Below are positions 47,655 to 59,115 of a DNA stretch of 63,991 nucleotides, one piece after another. Source of the stretch: Rhodocyclales bacterium (GTDB lineage Bacteria; Pseudomonadota; Gammaproteobacteria; Burkholderiales; Rhodocyclaceae). Under the pieces are notes generated by a model that saw nothing but the letters and a program-made list of their open reading frames with translations, had not been told where the DNA came from and made no database searches. Position numbers and translations under genes: made by a program. The stretch spans positions 1 through 63,991 of the forward strand of contig JACOUN010000019.1 of assembly GCA_016177805.1 (NCBI GenBank), given 5' to 3'. Numbering within the stretch: position 1 is the first letter of the stretch; the number at the start of each line of letters is the position of its first letter.

Positions 47655-48271
47655 ATGCATCAGATTCTGGACATCATCAGCTCAGGCATACACGACGCCA
47701 AGAACCAGCTCTTTCTGGCCGAATCCCTGATCACTCAGGCCGAGGCCGAACACGGGCTCAAGCTGGACGAAGCGCGGTTCGCCATCGAGCATGCCGCGGC
47801 GCGCCTGAGCCGGCTGTTGACCGCGTACAAGCTGCACCGCGAAGTCGGCCAGCTATCGATCGACATGGTATCGGTGGGCGATCTGATCGAAGAAGCCGTC
47901 ATGATCAACGCCCCGCACTGCCGCCACCTGGGACTGGATCTGTCATCGCAGAACCTGGAGCACAAGGCCTGGCCGCTGGATCGGGAGCTGACCCTGGACA
48001 TACTGTCCAACGCCATACAGAACGCCAGCCGCCACGCCCGCAGCCGCATCAAGATATCGACCACCACCGGCGACTCGGGCCTGACGCTGCGTATTGAGGA
48101 CGACGGTCCGGGCTACCCCTCGACCGATGTCGAACTCATGGCCAGCAAGGGCGTCGGGCTGTACGTCGCCAACGAAATCGCGCGCCAGCACCATCGCGGC
48201 GAGCGTCACGGCAGCCTCGTCCTGTCCAACGGTGGCGCCTTGGGCGGCGCCGTCTTCGAGCTGCTGCTGCC

Positions 48272-48275
<4 letters not shown>
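47655..48275 (+). CDS. Small histidine kinase-like protein
   Basis: A 206-residue protein with no sensor or membrane segment. His13 in SSGIHDAKNQLFLAESLI may be the phosphoacceptor in a short dimerisation helix pair. The C-terminal HATPase domain has the N box LDILSNAIQNASRHAR, the G1 box IEDDGPGYP and the G2 region SKGVGLYVANEIA. GAGGA is well placed before the ATG at 47655. It overlaps the REC-TPR gene by four bases, so the two probably form a soluble two-component pair that takes input from another protein. Confidence 0.87.
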
Positions 48276-50652
<2,377 letters not shown>

Positions 50653-50681
50653 GCAGCCCTGGCGTGGCGCCATGCGCCACG

Positions 50682-50942
50682 TCAACCGCCCAGCTTGGCG
50701 TCGACGAAGGCCAGCAACGCCCCCAGCGTCGCGAAGGTGCTGCCATCCAGTTCATCGTCCTCGACTATGAAGTCAAAACGCTCTTCCAGTAGATTGATGA
50801 CGCCTACCACCGCCATCGAATCCAGCTCGGGCACGGCCCCCAGCAACGGGGTGTCAAGATCGAACTCGCTCGCCCTGCCCTCCAGGCCCAAGGCCTCGTC
50901 GAGGATGGCAAGCACCGCGCTCTTGGTATCGATTTCGTCCAA
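50682..50942 (-). CDS. Acyl carrier protein, exosortase-system-associated type
   Basis: An 86-residue acidic ACP. The phosphopantetheine Ser is Ser42 in PELDSMAVVGVINLLEE. The start is a TTG at 50942 with GGAG seven bases upstream. It is divergent from a ligase and decarboxylase that I recognise as the exosortase A-associated pair, and ACPs of this type accompany them in EPS/PEP-CTERM loci. It probably receives the acyl or aminoacyl group activated by the ligase. Confidence 0.85.
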   Translation of the reverse strand: MDEIDTKSAVLAILDEALGLEGRASEFDLDTPLLGAVPELDSMAVVGVINLLEERFDFIVEDDELDGSTFATLGALLAFVDAKLGG

Positions 50943-51148
50943 TGACTGACTCCAGGTTCTCAAGCGTCGCAATTGAAACACCAGGCAGGCCGGGCGGGCA
51001 AGCACCATGTCACCCCGAAACCGGCGTGGCGACAGCCCGGCAACATAAATCGGCTGCCGCGCCGCACCCACAGGCAGCGCGCGTGCGCATGGGCCGATCG
51101 ACGCGAATCGCTAGCCAAACAGGCACTTGACCGCGCAAGGAACCCGGC

Positions 51149-52756
51149 ATGCATAGCCCAGACCTCCTCCATCAGCTCGTGCATCACGCAGCCGCACGCA
51201 ACGCTGCGGCACCCGCGCTGACGCTCGGTGAACAGAGCCTCGGCTACGCCGATCTCGCCGACCGGATCGATCGGATCGCCGCCGCACTGCTCGGACTCGG
51301 CCTGCAGCGCTCGGAACGGGTGGCCGTGTATCTTGAAAAGCGCTTCGAGACCGTCGCGGCGCTGTTTGGCGCCAGCGCGGCCGGCTGCGTGCTGGTGCCG
51401 GTCAACCCCATCCTCAAGGCCGAACAGGTAGGGCACATCCTCGGCGACTGCAATGCACGCGTGCTGGTCACCTCGCCGCAACGCCTAGCGGCACTCAAGA
51501 CCACGCTGCAACACTGCCACGACCTGCGCCACATCGTGCTAACCGACGATGCCGCCGGCACCCCGGCAGACCAGGCGACGCCACCAGCCACCGTGCATCG
51601 CTGGTCCGATCTCGTCGGCGAGCGTGCACGCCCCGGCCACCGCTGCATAGACTCAGATCTGGCCGCCATCCTGTACACCTCCGGCAGCACCGGGCGCCCC
51701 AAGGGTGTCATGCTGTCACACCGCAACATGGTCGCCGGCGCGCGCAGCGTCGCCACGTATCTGCAGAACAACGCCGGCGACACCCTGCTCGCCGCGCTGC
51801 CGCTGTCCTTCGACGCCGGCCTGTCCCAGCTCACCACGGCCTTTCACGCCGGCGCACGCGTGGCCCTGCTCAACTACCTGATGCCGCGCGATGTGCTCAA
51901 TGCCGTGGTGCGCGAACGGGTCACCGGCTTGACCGCGGTCGCGCCGTTGTGGATACAACTGGCACAACTCGACTGGCCGGCGAGCGTGACCGGGCACCTG
52001 CGCTACTTTGCCAACACCGGCGGGCATATGCCGCTCGACGCCCTCACCCGCCTGCGCGAACGCTTACCCCGAACACACCCCTATCTGATGTACGGCCTCA
52101 CCGAAGCATTTCGTGCCACCTATCTGCCGCCGGAGCAGGTCGACCAGCGTCCGACCTCGATCGGCAAGGCCATCCCCAACGCCGAAGTGCTGGTGCTGCG
52201 TGAAGACGGCAGCCACTGCGATCCGCATGAGCCAGGCGAACTGGTGCAGCGCGGGGCGCTCGTCGCACTCGGGTACTGGAACAACCCAGCCGCCACCGCC
52301 GAACGCTTCAAGCCCCTTCCGACCCGCCTGCAGGCGTGCTCCGCAGGTGTCGCAGCGCCCGAAATCGCCGTATATTCGGGCGACACGGTCAGAATGGACG
52401 AAGAGGGATACCTGTACTTCATCGGGCGGCGCGACGACATGATCAAGACCTCTGGCTACCGCGTCAGCCCCACTGAAATCGAGGATGTCCTGTATGCGCA
52501 GCCGTCAGTCGGCGAGTGCATCGCCTTCGGTACACCCCACCCGGTGACCGGGCAGGAAATCTGTGTCATCGCGAGCCCCGTGCCAGGCCACGCCCTGGAC
52601 AGCTCCAGCCTGATCGCCGCATGCCGCAAGCACATGCCCGCCTACATGGTTCCCGCCCGGATCGAAATCATGCCCCAGCCGCTGCCGCGCAACCCGAACG
52701 GCAAGATAGACCGCCAGGCGCTGGTCAGAGCGTGGCGGGAACGACACGCATCCTGA
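51149..52756 (+). CDS. Acyl-CoA ligase (AMP-forming), exosortase A-associated
   Basis: A 535-residue ANL-superfamily enzyme. It has the P-loop YTSGSTGRPKGVMLSH, the A5 motif YGLTEAFRATYLPPE, the hinge region SGDTVRMDEEGYLYFIGRRD followed by DMIKTSGYRVSP, and the C-terminal Lys in NPNGKIDRQ. Length and context (ACP and pyridoxal decarboxylase) match the exosortase A-linked ligase family; the substrate has not been defined. AAGGAA precedes the ATG. The decarboxylase gene starts 32 bases after the stop. Confidence 0.9.
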   Translation: MHSPDLLHQLVHHAAARNAAAPALTLGEQSLGYADLADRIDRIAAALLGLGLQRSERVAVYLEKRFETVAALFGASAAGCVLVPVNPILKAEQVGHILGDCNARVLVTSPQRLAALKTTLQHCHDLRHIVLTDDAAGTPADQATPPATVHRWSDLVGERARPGHRCIDSDLAAILYTSGSTGRPKGVMLSHRNMVAGARSVATYLQNNAGDTLLAALPLSFDAGLSQLTTAFHAGARVALLNYLMPRDVLNAVVRERVTGLTAVAPLWIQLAQLDWPASVTGHLRYFANTGGHMPLDALTRLRERLPRTHPYLMYGLTEAFRATYLPPEQVDQRPTSIGKAIPNAEVLVLREDGSHCDPHEPGELVQRGALVALGYWNNPAATAERFKPLPTRLQACSAGVAAPEIAVYSGDTVRMDEEGYLYFIGRRDDMIKTSGYRVSPTEIEDVLYAQPSVGECIAFGTPHPVTGQEICVIASPVPGHALDSSSLIAACRKHMPAYMVPARIEIMPQPLPRNPNGKIDRQALVRAWRERHAS

Positions 52757-52788
52757 CCCCCGCCCCGCACACCACCAGGCACCCGCCC

Positions 52789-54039
52789 ATGACCACATCC
52801 CGTCCCGACAGACTTCCACCCGAGCACGCACCGGTGGCCGGTTTTCCGCTCAATGACAATGAACTGGTGGTGGGCGGCATCCCGTTGACACGCCTTGCCG
52901 CGCGTGCCGGGCGGACCCCTTTCTATGCCTACGACCGCAAGCTCCTGACCGAGCGGGTCGCCGAACTGCGCGGCATTCTGCCTTCCGGGGTGATGCTGCA
53001 CTACGCGATGAAGGCCAACCCAATGCCGGCACTGGTCGGCCATATGGCCCGCCTGGTCGATGGCCTCGACGTCGCATCGGCGGGCGAACTGCGCGTCGCC
53101 CTCGATGCCGGCACTTCCGCCCAGGACATCAGTTTTGCCGGACCAGGCAAGACCGCCAACGAACTGCTGCAAGCGGTGGCGGCCGGCATTCTGGTGAATA
53201 TCGAATCATTCCGCGAAGTCGACCTGCTCGAAGCGGCCTCGCGCCAGCTCGGGCTCGCGGCCCGCGTTGCGGTACGCGTCAATCCGGATTTCGAACTGAA
53301 AAGCTCGGGGATGAAAATGGGTGGCGGGCCACGCCCGTTCGGCGTCGACGCCGAGCAGGCACCCGCGCTGCTGGGCCGCATTCGCGACGCCGGTCTCGCC
53401 TTCGAAGGCTTCCACCTCTTTGCCGGATCGCAGAACCTCAAAAGCGAAGCCATCATCGAAGCACAACGGCAAAGCTACGCGCTCGCGCTGCGCCTGGCGG
53501 AACACGCCCCCGCACCGATCCGCAACCTCAACCTGGGCGGTGGTTTCGGCATTCCGTATTTCCCCGGTGAACAACGCCTCGACCCATCGCCCATCGCCGC
53601 CAACCTCGCCGAACTGCAAGCCGATGCCAGCAGCCGCTGGCAAGGCGCGCGACTGGTCATCGAACTGGGCCGCTACCTGGTAGGCGAAGCAGGCATCTAT
53701 GTCTGTCGCGTGCTGGACCGCAAGGTGTCGCGCGGCCAGGTATTTCTGGTCACCGACGGCGGCATGCACCACCATCTGGCCGCCTCCGGCAACTTCGGCC
53801 AGATCATCCGCAAGAACTATCCGGTCGCGGTCGGCAACCGCATGGCCAGCCCCGGTGGCGAAAGCGCCACCGTGGTCGGCCCGCTATGCACCCCGCTCGA
53901 CGTACTGGGCGACAAGCTGCCGCTGGCGCACGCTCGGCCGGAAGACCTGATCGTCGTATTCCAGTCCGGCGCTTACGGCGCAAGCGCCAGCCCGCAAGGC
54001 TTTCTCGGCCACCCCGCGCCGCTCGAACTGCTGGTGTAA
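52789..54039 (+). CDS. Pyridoxal-dependent decarboxylase, exosortase A-associated
   Basis: A 416-residue fold-type III decarboxylase related to diaminopimelate/ornithine decarboxylases. The PLP Lys is in LHYAMKANPMP. The phosphate loop is NLGGGFGIPYF, followed by IELGRYLVGEAGIYV, and the C-terminal FQSGAYGASASPQGFLGHP holds the catalytic-site aromatic region. Family and context link it to the ligase and ACP; together they may make an aminoacyl or amine substituent for an exopolysaccharide, which is inference. Confidence 0.9.
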   Translation: MTTSRPDRLPPEHAPVAGFPLNDNELVVGGIPLTRLAARAGRTPFYAYDRKLLTERVAELRGILPSGVMLHYAMKANPMPALVGHMARLVDGLDVASAGELRVALDAGTSAQDISFAGPGKTANELLQAVAAGILVNIESFREVDLLEAASRQLGLAARVAVRVNPDFELKSSGMKMGGGPRPFGVDAEQAPALLGRIRDAGLAFEGFHLFAGSQNLKSEAIIEAQRQSYALALRLAEHAPAPIRNLNLGGGFGIPYFPGEQRLDPSPIAANLAELQADASSRWQGARLVIELGRYLVGEAGIYVCRVLDRKVSRGQVFLVTDGGMHHHLAASGNFGQIIRKNYPVAVGNRMASPGGESATVVGPLCTPLDVLGDKLPLAHARPEDLIVVFQSGAYGASASPQGFLGHPAPLELLV

Positions 54040-54083
54040 GCCCGGTACGCTCGCTGCGGCAGCGCTGCATGCATGCGCCGGGC

Positions 54084-54115
54084 GAAAAAAAGCCGCTCCA
54101 AGGAGCGGCTTTATT
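54084..54115. terminator. Bidirectional terminator between the decarboxylase and rpsI
   Basis: AGCCGCTCC (54091-54099), AA loop, GGAGCGGCT (54102-54110), with seven A before the stem and TTATT after it. The convergent arrangement makes it useful in both directions, strongest toward the minus strand. Confidence 0.8.
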
Positions 54116-54131
54116 CTTGCCCTGGTAAAGC

Positions 54132-54524
54132 TTAGCGCTTGGAGAACTGCTTGCGGCGACGGGCCTTGCGGAAACCCACTTTCTTCCGCTCGACTTCACG
54201 CGCGTCGCGGGTAACAAACCCGGCCTTGCGCAGCGCGGGCTTCAGCTCTTCGTCAAAATCGATCAGCGCGCGGGTGATGCCGTGACGCACAGCGCCAGCC
54301 TGCCCGGATTCGCCACCGCCATCGACGTTCACCATGATGTCGAAGCGATTTTCGTTTTCGGTCAGCACCAGCGGCTGACGCACGATCATGCGGCCCGTTT
54401 CACGCGAAAAGAACTCGTCCACCGGCTTGCCATTGACAACGATGTTGCCTGTGCCGGGCTTGATGAAAACACGTGCCACCGCGGTCTTGCGGCGACCGGT
54501 ACCGTAGTTGTAGCTCACAGCCAT
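54132..54524 (-). CDS. rpsI: 30S ribosomal protein S9
   Basis: A 130-residue S9 with [20 protein letters not shown] at the N-terminus, [19 protein letters not shown] in the middle and the basic tail [12 protein letters not shown] that reaches the P-site tRNA. It follows rplM by 13 bases in the standard rplM-rpsI operon. Confidence 0.97.
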   Translation of the reverse strand: MAVSYNYGTGRRKTAVARVFIKPGTGNIVVNGKPVDEFFSRETGRMIVRQPLVLTENENRFDIMVNVDGGGESGQAGAVRHGITRALIDFDEELKPALRKAGFVTRDAREVERKKVGFRKARRRKQFSKR

Positions 54525-54537
54525 TTACAGGCTCCTG

Positions 54538-54966
54538 TCAGATCTCGAGAACTTTAGGCTGCTGAGCGGCATGCGGATGCTCGGCACCTGCATAACACTT
54601 CAGCTTCTTCAGCATGGCGTAACCCAGCGGTCCCTTCGGCAACATCCCCTTCACCGCCTTCTCCAGCACTCGGCCGGGGAAACGCTGCTGCATCTTGGTG
54701 AAGTTGGTTTCGTAGATGCCGCCAGGATAACCGGTGTGGCGGTAGTACTTTTTGTCGATCGCCTTGTTGCCGGTAACGCGAATCTTGTCGACGTTGGTGA
54801 CGACGATGTAGTCGCCGGTATCAACGTGCGGGGTGTAGATGGTCTTGTGCTTGCCACGCAGACGACGTGCAACTTCAGCGGCAAGTCGGCCAAGCACTTT
54901 GTCCGACGCATCGACAACAAACCAGTCGCGTGTGACCTCATGCGGCTTGGCAGAAAACGTTTTCAT
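54538..54966 (-). CDS. rplM: 50S ribosomal protein L13
   Basis: A 142-residue L13. It starts [20 protein letters not shown] and contains [43 protein letters not shown] and [20 protein letters not shown]. The ATG at 54966 was chosen over a longer frame because homologues begin there. It is the first gene of the rplM-rpsI operon. Confidence 0.97.
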   Translation of the reverse strand: MKTFSAKPHEVTRDWFVVDASDKVLGRLAAEVARRLRGKHKTIYTPHVDTGDYIVVTNVDKIRVTGNKAIDKKYYRHTGYPGGIYETNFTKMQQRFPGRVLEKAVKGMLPKGPLGYAMLKKLKCYAGAEHPHAAQQPKVLEI

Positions 54967-55022
54967 TCGAATCCTCGATCTTGTCCGGCCTGAGTTGACG
55001 GCCAATATACGGAAAGCCTGTG

Positions 55023-55052
55023 ATGGTAACGGAGAAGCACATCGAGTGTCAA
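55023..55052 (-). promoter_or_regulatory. Predicted promoter of rplM-rpsI
   Basis: On the minus strand a perfect -35 TTGACA (55052-55047) and TACCAT (55028-55023, four of six) are separated by 18 bases. The start would be near 55016, leaving a leader of about 50 bases before rplM. Confidence 0.5.
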
Positions 55053-55078
55053 ATCACGATTGGCGCCAACAGACTAGC

Positions 55079-55250
55079 AAAAAAAAGCGCAGTCCGTGGA
55101 GGACTGCGCTAAATCCACACCAAAGGAGGAGGGTGGAGGAGACACCGCTTGGATCGCGAACTCAAATCGATCCGACTGAGATGAATTATCCGGAAACGAG
55201 GCCTGTCGATCAAGTGTTTTTTGTGCATTGCACTACGATTGTTTTGATGT
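55079..55250 (-). ncRNA. Candidate small RNA with tandem anti-Shine-Dalgarno motifs
   Basis: The minus strand carries a strong intrinsic terminator with no protein gene before it: stem AGCGCAGTCC / GGACTGCGCT (55086-55095 and 55101-55110) followed by eight T (55086-55079). Just upstream the RNA would contain two copies of CUCCUCC, at 55141-55135 and 55131-55125, separated by three bases. One lies in the loop of a hairpin closed by UCCAC/GUGGA (55137-55133 with 55118-55114). Exposed UCCUCC motifs are the seed of several known sRNAs that pair with ribosome binding sites. The 5' end is not defined; an AT-rich stretch at 55230-55310 may hold the promoter. Confidence 0.45.
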
Positions 55251-55331
55251 TCCTATAAATATAATTTATGATGTGCTTTAGTGTTGTTTTGATTATGTTT
55301 TTTCAAGTCAATTGGCGAACTTGGAACCAAC

Positions 55332-55345
55332 TTGAGCTAGATCAA
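55332..55345. promoter_or_regulatory. FNR/ANR-like box
   Basis: TTGAG-CTAG-ATCAA matches the FNR-type consensus TTGAT-N4-ATCAA in nine of ten defined bases. It lies between the candidate sRNA and osmC. Spacing to a recognisable -10 is not canonical for either direction, so its target is uncertain. Confidence 0.35.
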
Positions 55346-55507
55346 GAGCTGCCTCTCGGCACATCATGATTGCGCCGCACCACGCACGCCTGGATCTGGG
55401 CGTGTCGCGACACGACGCGTAGCGAAGGAGGCGTATCCGGTAGAATCGGCATCCGGCGGCGAGGGACCCCCTACACCGCCCCCTCTTCAAGGCAAGCGGA
55501 GCACGCG

Positions 55508-55927
55508 ATGGAATGCACGGTCAGATGGCTGGATGGAATGGCGTTTGTGGCGGAAACCGGATCGGGACACCTGGTTTCCATGGACGGAGCGCCGGAGGCC
55601 GGCGGACGCAATCTTGCCCCGCGTCCGATGGAATTGCTGCTCGCCGGCGCGGGCGGCTGCAGTGCCTTCGATGTCGTGCTGATCCTCAAGCGCAGCCGCC
55701 AGGACGTACGAGATTGCGAAGTACGCCTGATCGCGGAGCGCGCCGAGACCGATCCCAAGGTGTTTACCCGTGTCGGTTTTCACTACACGGTGCGCGGCAA
55801 GAACCTGAAGCCCGACGTGGTCGAACGCGCGATACACCTGTCAGCGGAAAAATACTGCTCGGCCTCGATCATGCTGGGCAAGACCGCCGAACTCGCTCAC
55901 GCGTGGGAAATCATCGAAGTCGATTGA
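55508..55927 (+). CDS. OsmC family peroxiredoxin-like protein
   Basis: A 139-residue OsmC/YhfA-type protein. Cys51 in AGAGGCSAFDVVLIL and the second Cys in SAEKYCSASIML are the redox pair that reduces organic hydroperoxides in the family. The ATG at 55508 begins MECTVRWLDG. TAGAAT at 55441-55446 is a possible -10 element. The start and short length fit YhfA-like members, in which peroxide activity is less well established. Confidence 0.88.
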   Translation: MECTVRWLDGMAFVAETGSGHLVSMDGAPEAGGRNLAPRPMELLLAGAGGCSAFDVVLILKRSRQDVRDCEVRLIAERAETDPKVFTRVGFHYTVRGKNLKPDVVERAIHLSAEKYCSASIMLGKTAELAHAWEIIEVD

Positions 55928-55958
55928 AGCTGGATGCCGCAGTGGACCACCCCCGGCC

Positions 55959-56576
55959 TCACACTTTGTGCGACAGCGTGGTCATCACCCTGGCGGTGAG
56001 CTGCATCAAGGACTTGACCGGCGCCGGCAGATCCAGCGCGCCCAGGCCGGTAGCGGTGTCGGCATGCCGCGCCTCGTCGATCTTCATCTGTTCCAGTATC
56101 GCCCGCGAGCGGCGATCGCCCTCGGGCAAGCGATCGAGGTGGCGACTCAGGTGCGCCTCCACCTGACGTTCGGTTTCAGCCAGGAAGCCCAGGCTCCAAC
56201 GGTCCCCCAGGCGCCCCGCCAGCATGCCTATCGCGAACGAGCCGGCATACCACAGCGGATTGAGCAGGCTCTTGCGCCCGCCCAACTCGGCAATGCGCTG
56301 CTCGGTCCAGGCCAGGTGGTCGGTTTCCTCGCGACTGGCACGATCGAGTTCGCTGCGCACCGTTGCGTCCTTCGCCCACACCGCTTGCCCCTGATAGAGT
56401 GCCTGCGCGCAAACCTCGCCGCAGTGATTGACGCGCATCAGCGCAGCCACGCCGTGGCGGTCGGCCTCGCTCAGCAGGTCATCGGCGAGATCCGCACCGG
56501 GCACCCCGCGCTCACCGCGCGCCGGCGCGAACACCGTGCGCAGCGCCTGATCGAAGCGGGTAATCACCTGATCCAT
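55959..56576 (-). CDS. coq7: 2-polyprenyl-3-methyl-6-methoxy-1,4-benzoquinone hydroxylase (Coq7 type)
   Basis: A di-iron hydroxylase for the last ring hydroxylation in ubiquinone synthesis; Coq7 replaces UbiF in many betaproteobacteria. The ligands are Glu54 in [12 protein letters not shown], Glu84 and His87 in REETDHLAW, a Glu in EAHLSRHLD, and DEARHAD near the C-terminus. The length is 205 residues. The ATG at 56576 was preferred to 56585 because GGAG is spaced nine bases before it. Next to it lies the CNP1-like gene. Confidence 0.93.
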   Translation of the reverse strand: MDQVITRFDQALRTVFAPARGERGVPGADLADDLLSEADRHGVAALMRVNHCGEVCAQALYQGQAVWAKDATVRSELDRASREETDHLAWTEQRIAELGGRKSLLNPLWYAGSFAIGMLAGRLGDRWSLGFLAETERQVEAHLSRHLDRLPEGDRRSRAILEQMKIDEARHADTATGLGALDLPAPVKSLMQLTARVMTTLSHKV

Positions 56577-56625
56577 CAGATCCATCTCCCAGAATTGTTT
56601 GTCCGCCAACCGCGCACGCCTGCCG

Positions 56626-57141
56626 TCAGCGGCCGACATCCGCGTGGTCCGCGAGTCGGCGCAGCACTTCCTCGCGGTTGCGCGGTGGCGCTGTGCCATC
56701 ACAAAAATAGGCGCGCGCCAGGGTCGCGCGCGGCCGGTTGTGCGCCTGCGGACCCATGGCCTCCCAGTCGGACTGACGGGCAAGGCTCCACTCCCCCCCA
56801 GGCCGCCCGATCGCGTAGATGCGCCGCTCACCGGTTTCACAGCGTATGCCCTCGTAGGTCACGTTCTGGGCACCCCCCGCGGTGCGCACGACCAGCACGT
56901 AGCGCACCACGCGGTCATCGCCGACCATCAGGCTGGACTCATCCACCAGGTAGGTGTTTGACGACGTGGCACTCACGACGAACTGGCGCAGTGAGTTCTC
57001 CGAAGGGGGAGGCGGCAGCGCGTACTCACCCTCCTTCCAGTTGGGATCCGGATCCGCAAACAGGCCAGCCCCCGCAGGAGCGCAAGCCAGCACCAGCGCC
57101 GCCATCGCGCCCGCATACACTACCGAACATCTGGAACTCAA
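56626..57141 (-). CDS. CNP1-like family protein, exported
   Basis: About 171 residues with a signal peptide ([20 protein letters not shown]). The mature protein contains [39 protein letters not shown] and [18 protein letters not shown], the pattern of the CNP1-like family found in betaproteobacteria. Function unknown; probably periplasmic. The start is taken as TTG at 57141, which overlaps the DUF3501 stop (TTGA). An ATG at about 57105, inside the signal, is the alternative. Confidence 0.78.
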   Translation of the reverse strand: MSSRCSVVYAGAMAALVLACAPAGAGLFADPDPNWKEGEYALPPPPSENSLRQFVVSATSSNTYLVDESSLMVGDDRVVRYVLVVRTAGGAQNVTYEGIRCETGERRIYAIGRPGGEWSLARQSDWEAMGPQAHNRPRATLARAYFCDGTAPPRNREEVLRRLADHADVGR

Positions 57142-57734
57142 TCGATTAGATCTCCACAAAGGGACGCAGTGAGCGCGGCTGGAACAGGATCGACCACTCC
57201 GGCGTACTCCGGGTGGTCCACGCCGACGCAGAGCCTGGCCCCGTGCCGCAGCGCCTGCACCATGCCCTGGTCAAGCTCGAAACGGAGAAAATGCACCGCC
57301 GAGGTCTTGTCGTCATCGCCGCGCGGCAGATCCTCATCCGCGATCGCGACCACCCGCTCGCATCCGGCCACCCTCGCCCACACACAATTCTCGATACCCG
57401 CGAGCCGCGCCAGCCAGTGACGACGCTCGCGCTCCAGCGGGAACTCTATCATCATCGTCGCCTTCCAGTTGCTGCCATCCGGCACCAGTGGATTGTAGGC
57501 GGCCAGTTCGCCGTTGATGCCTTCGTCCTCGAAAATCCGCTCGATGCGCAGCATTTCCTGGATCTGGTAGCGTACCGTGAGTTCGTTTTCGAACATCAGC
57601 ATCACATGCTCGCCGACCGGCAATGAACGGATTTTCTTGAGTGCCATCACCCTGGCGCGAAAGTCCTTGCGCTCTCGAGCATAGTCCTCAAGGCTCATCA
57701 AACTCGTGCGTGTCACGGCCGCATTCACACCCAC
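57138..57734 (-). CDS. DUF3501 family protein
   Basis: A 198-residue protein matching DUF3501 along its length: LMSLEDYARERKDFRARVMALKK, RYQIQEMLRIERIFEDEGI, AYNPLVPDGSNWKATMMIEF and KTSAVHFLRFEL. Its function is not known, but the family is nearly always beside a rubrerythrin gene and an Fe-S oxidoreductase gene, as here. The start is GTG at 57734 or 57728. It follows the Fe-S gene by 11 bases and overlaps the CNP1-like gene. Confidence 0.87.
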   Translation of the reverse strand: MGVNAAVTRTSLMSLEDYARERKDFRARVMALKKIRSLPVGEHVMLMFENELTVRYQIQEMLRIERIFEDEGINGELAAYNPLVPDGSNWKATMMIEFPLERERRHWLARLAGIENCVWARVAGCERVVAIADEDLPRGDDDKTSAVHFLRFELDQGMVQALRHGARLCVGVDHPEYAGVVDPVPAALTASLCGDLID

Positions 57735-57745
57735 CCCCCAATAAC

Positions 57746-59086
57746 CTATAGCCCGTACGCCTTGCGCAGCAGCGTCAGCGGATGGGCTCGCTGCATCCCG
57801 ACCGCCCCGGCATCGGCGCGCACCCCCTGCAGAATATGGCGTCCGGCAATCGGGCAGTCCGAACTGACAAAATCCGCATCGACCTGCCGCACCTGGCGAA
57901 AAACCGGGCGGCCGATCCGCATCGACTGCTCGAAATACGCCTGCTTGACCCCCCAGGTTCCGTCATGACCGGAACAACGCTCTATGGTCGTGACTTCGGT
58001 GCCCGGCACCAGTTGCAGTATCTCGCGAGTTTTCTGCCCGATGTTCTGCACCCGTGAATGGCAGGGGACATGATAGGCAATCCGCCCCAACGGCGACCTG
58101 AAGTCGGTGTTGAGCAAACCATCGCGGTGGCGCAACACGAAGTACTCGAACGGGTCGAACATCGCATCGCGCACGGCCGCCACGTCGGCATCCTCGGGGA
58201 ACAGCAGGGGCAGTTCCTGCTTGAACATCAGCACGCACGACGGGACCGCAGCGAGTATCGCGTGGCCACAGCGGGCCAGGTCCGCGAGCGCCGGGACATT
58301 GACGTCCTTGAGACGATGCACGCCTTCCAGATCACCCAGTTCCAGCCTCGGCATGCCGCAACAGGCCTCCTGTCGCACCAGCACCGCCGGTATCTCGTTG
58401 TGCGCGAGGATCGCGACCAGATCATCACCGATACCCGGCTCGTTGTAATTGACGTAGCAGGTCGAGAACAGCGCGACCTTGCCCGGCGTGCGCGCCCCGT
58501 CCCGGACTGGCCAGTGCTGGTCGATGCGGGCGGCCCGGCGGAACTTGCGCGGCGCGTAGGGCGGCAGTTCGCGCCGCCGGTCGACGCCCAGCACCGCCTG
58601 CAACACCCGTCGCGCGACGGGCATGCGATTGGCCATGTTGACGGCCTGGGCCACCACCGGGATGGCCGCCAGCTTGCCCAGTGCGTCGGTGCTGGCTAGT
58701 ACCCGATCGCGCCACCGGACCTGCCCTTCGCGATACTTCCACGCCTTGGCGCGCAGCATCAGATGGGGGAAATCCACGTTCCATGGGTGCGGCGGAACGT
58801 AGGGGCATTTGGTCATGAAGCAGATGTCGCACAGGTAGCACTGGTCGACAACCTTCCAGTAATCCTGCTGGCTGACGCCGTCGACTTCCAGCGTCGCGGA
58901 CTTGTCAACCAGATCGAACAGGGTCGGAAACGCGTTGCACAGATTGACGCAACGCCGACACCCATGGCAGATGTGGAACACCCGCTCAAGCTCGCTGTAG
59001 AGCCCTCCCTGGTCGTAATACTCGGGGTCCTTCCACGGGACGGGGTGGCGCATCGGCGCATCCAGCCCGCCCTCTCGCCCGTTCAT
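57746..59086 (-). CDS. Fe-S oxidoreductase of the heterodisulfide-reductase-like family
   Basis: A 446-residue protein. N-terminal ferredoxin-like Cys are Cys40, 43, 46 and 50 ([11 protein letters not shown]) and Cys83, 86, 89 and 94 ([12 protein letters not shown]), enough for two [4Fe-4S] clusters. The C-terminal half has CCG-domain-like motifs ([15 protein letters not shown] and [11 protein letters not shown]). Relatives include GlpC and HdrD. With rubrerythrin and DUF3501 it probably forms an electron-transfer unit in peroxide defence, which is inferred from context. Confidence 0.88.
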   Translation of the reverse strand: MNGREGGLDAPMRHPVPWKDPEYYDQGGLYSELERVFHICHGCRRCVNLCNAFPTLFDLVDKSATLEVDGVSQQDYWKVVDQCYLCDICFMTKCPYVPPHPWNVDFPHLMLRAKAWKYREGQVRWRDRVLASTDALGKLAAIPVVAQAVNMANRMPVARRVLQAVLGVDRRRELPPYAPRKFRRAARIDQHWPVRDGARTPGKVALFSTCYVNYNEPGIGDDLVAILAHNEIPAVLVRQEACCGMPRLELGDLEGVHRLKDVNVPALADLARCGHAILAAVPSCVLMFKQELPLLFPEDADVAAVRDAMFDPFEYFVLRHRDGLLNTDFRSPLGRIAYHVPCHSRVQNIGQKTREILQLVPGTEVTTIERCSGHDGTWGVKQAYFEQSMRIGRPVFRQVRQVDADFVSSDCPIAGRHILQGVRADAGAVGMQRAHPLTLLRKAYGL

Positions 59087-59115
59087 GCCATGACCTCACC
59101 CTCGCCGCGCCGGGG

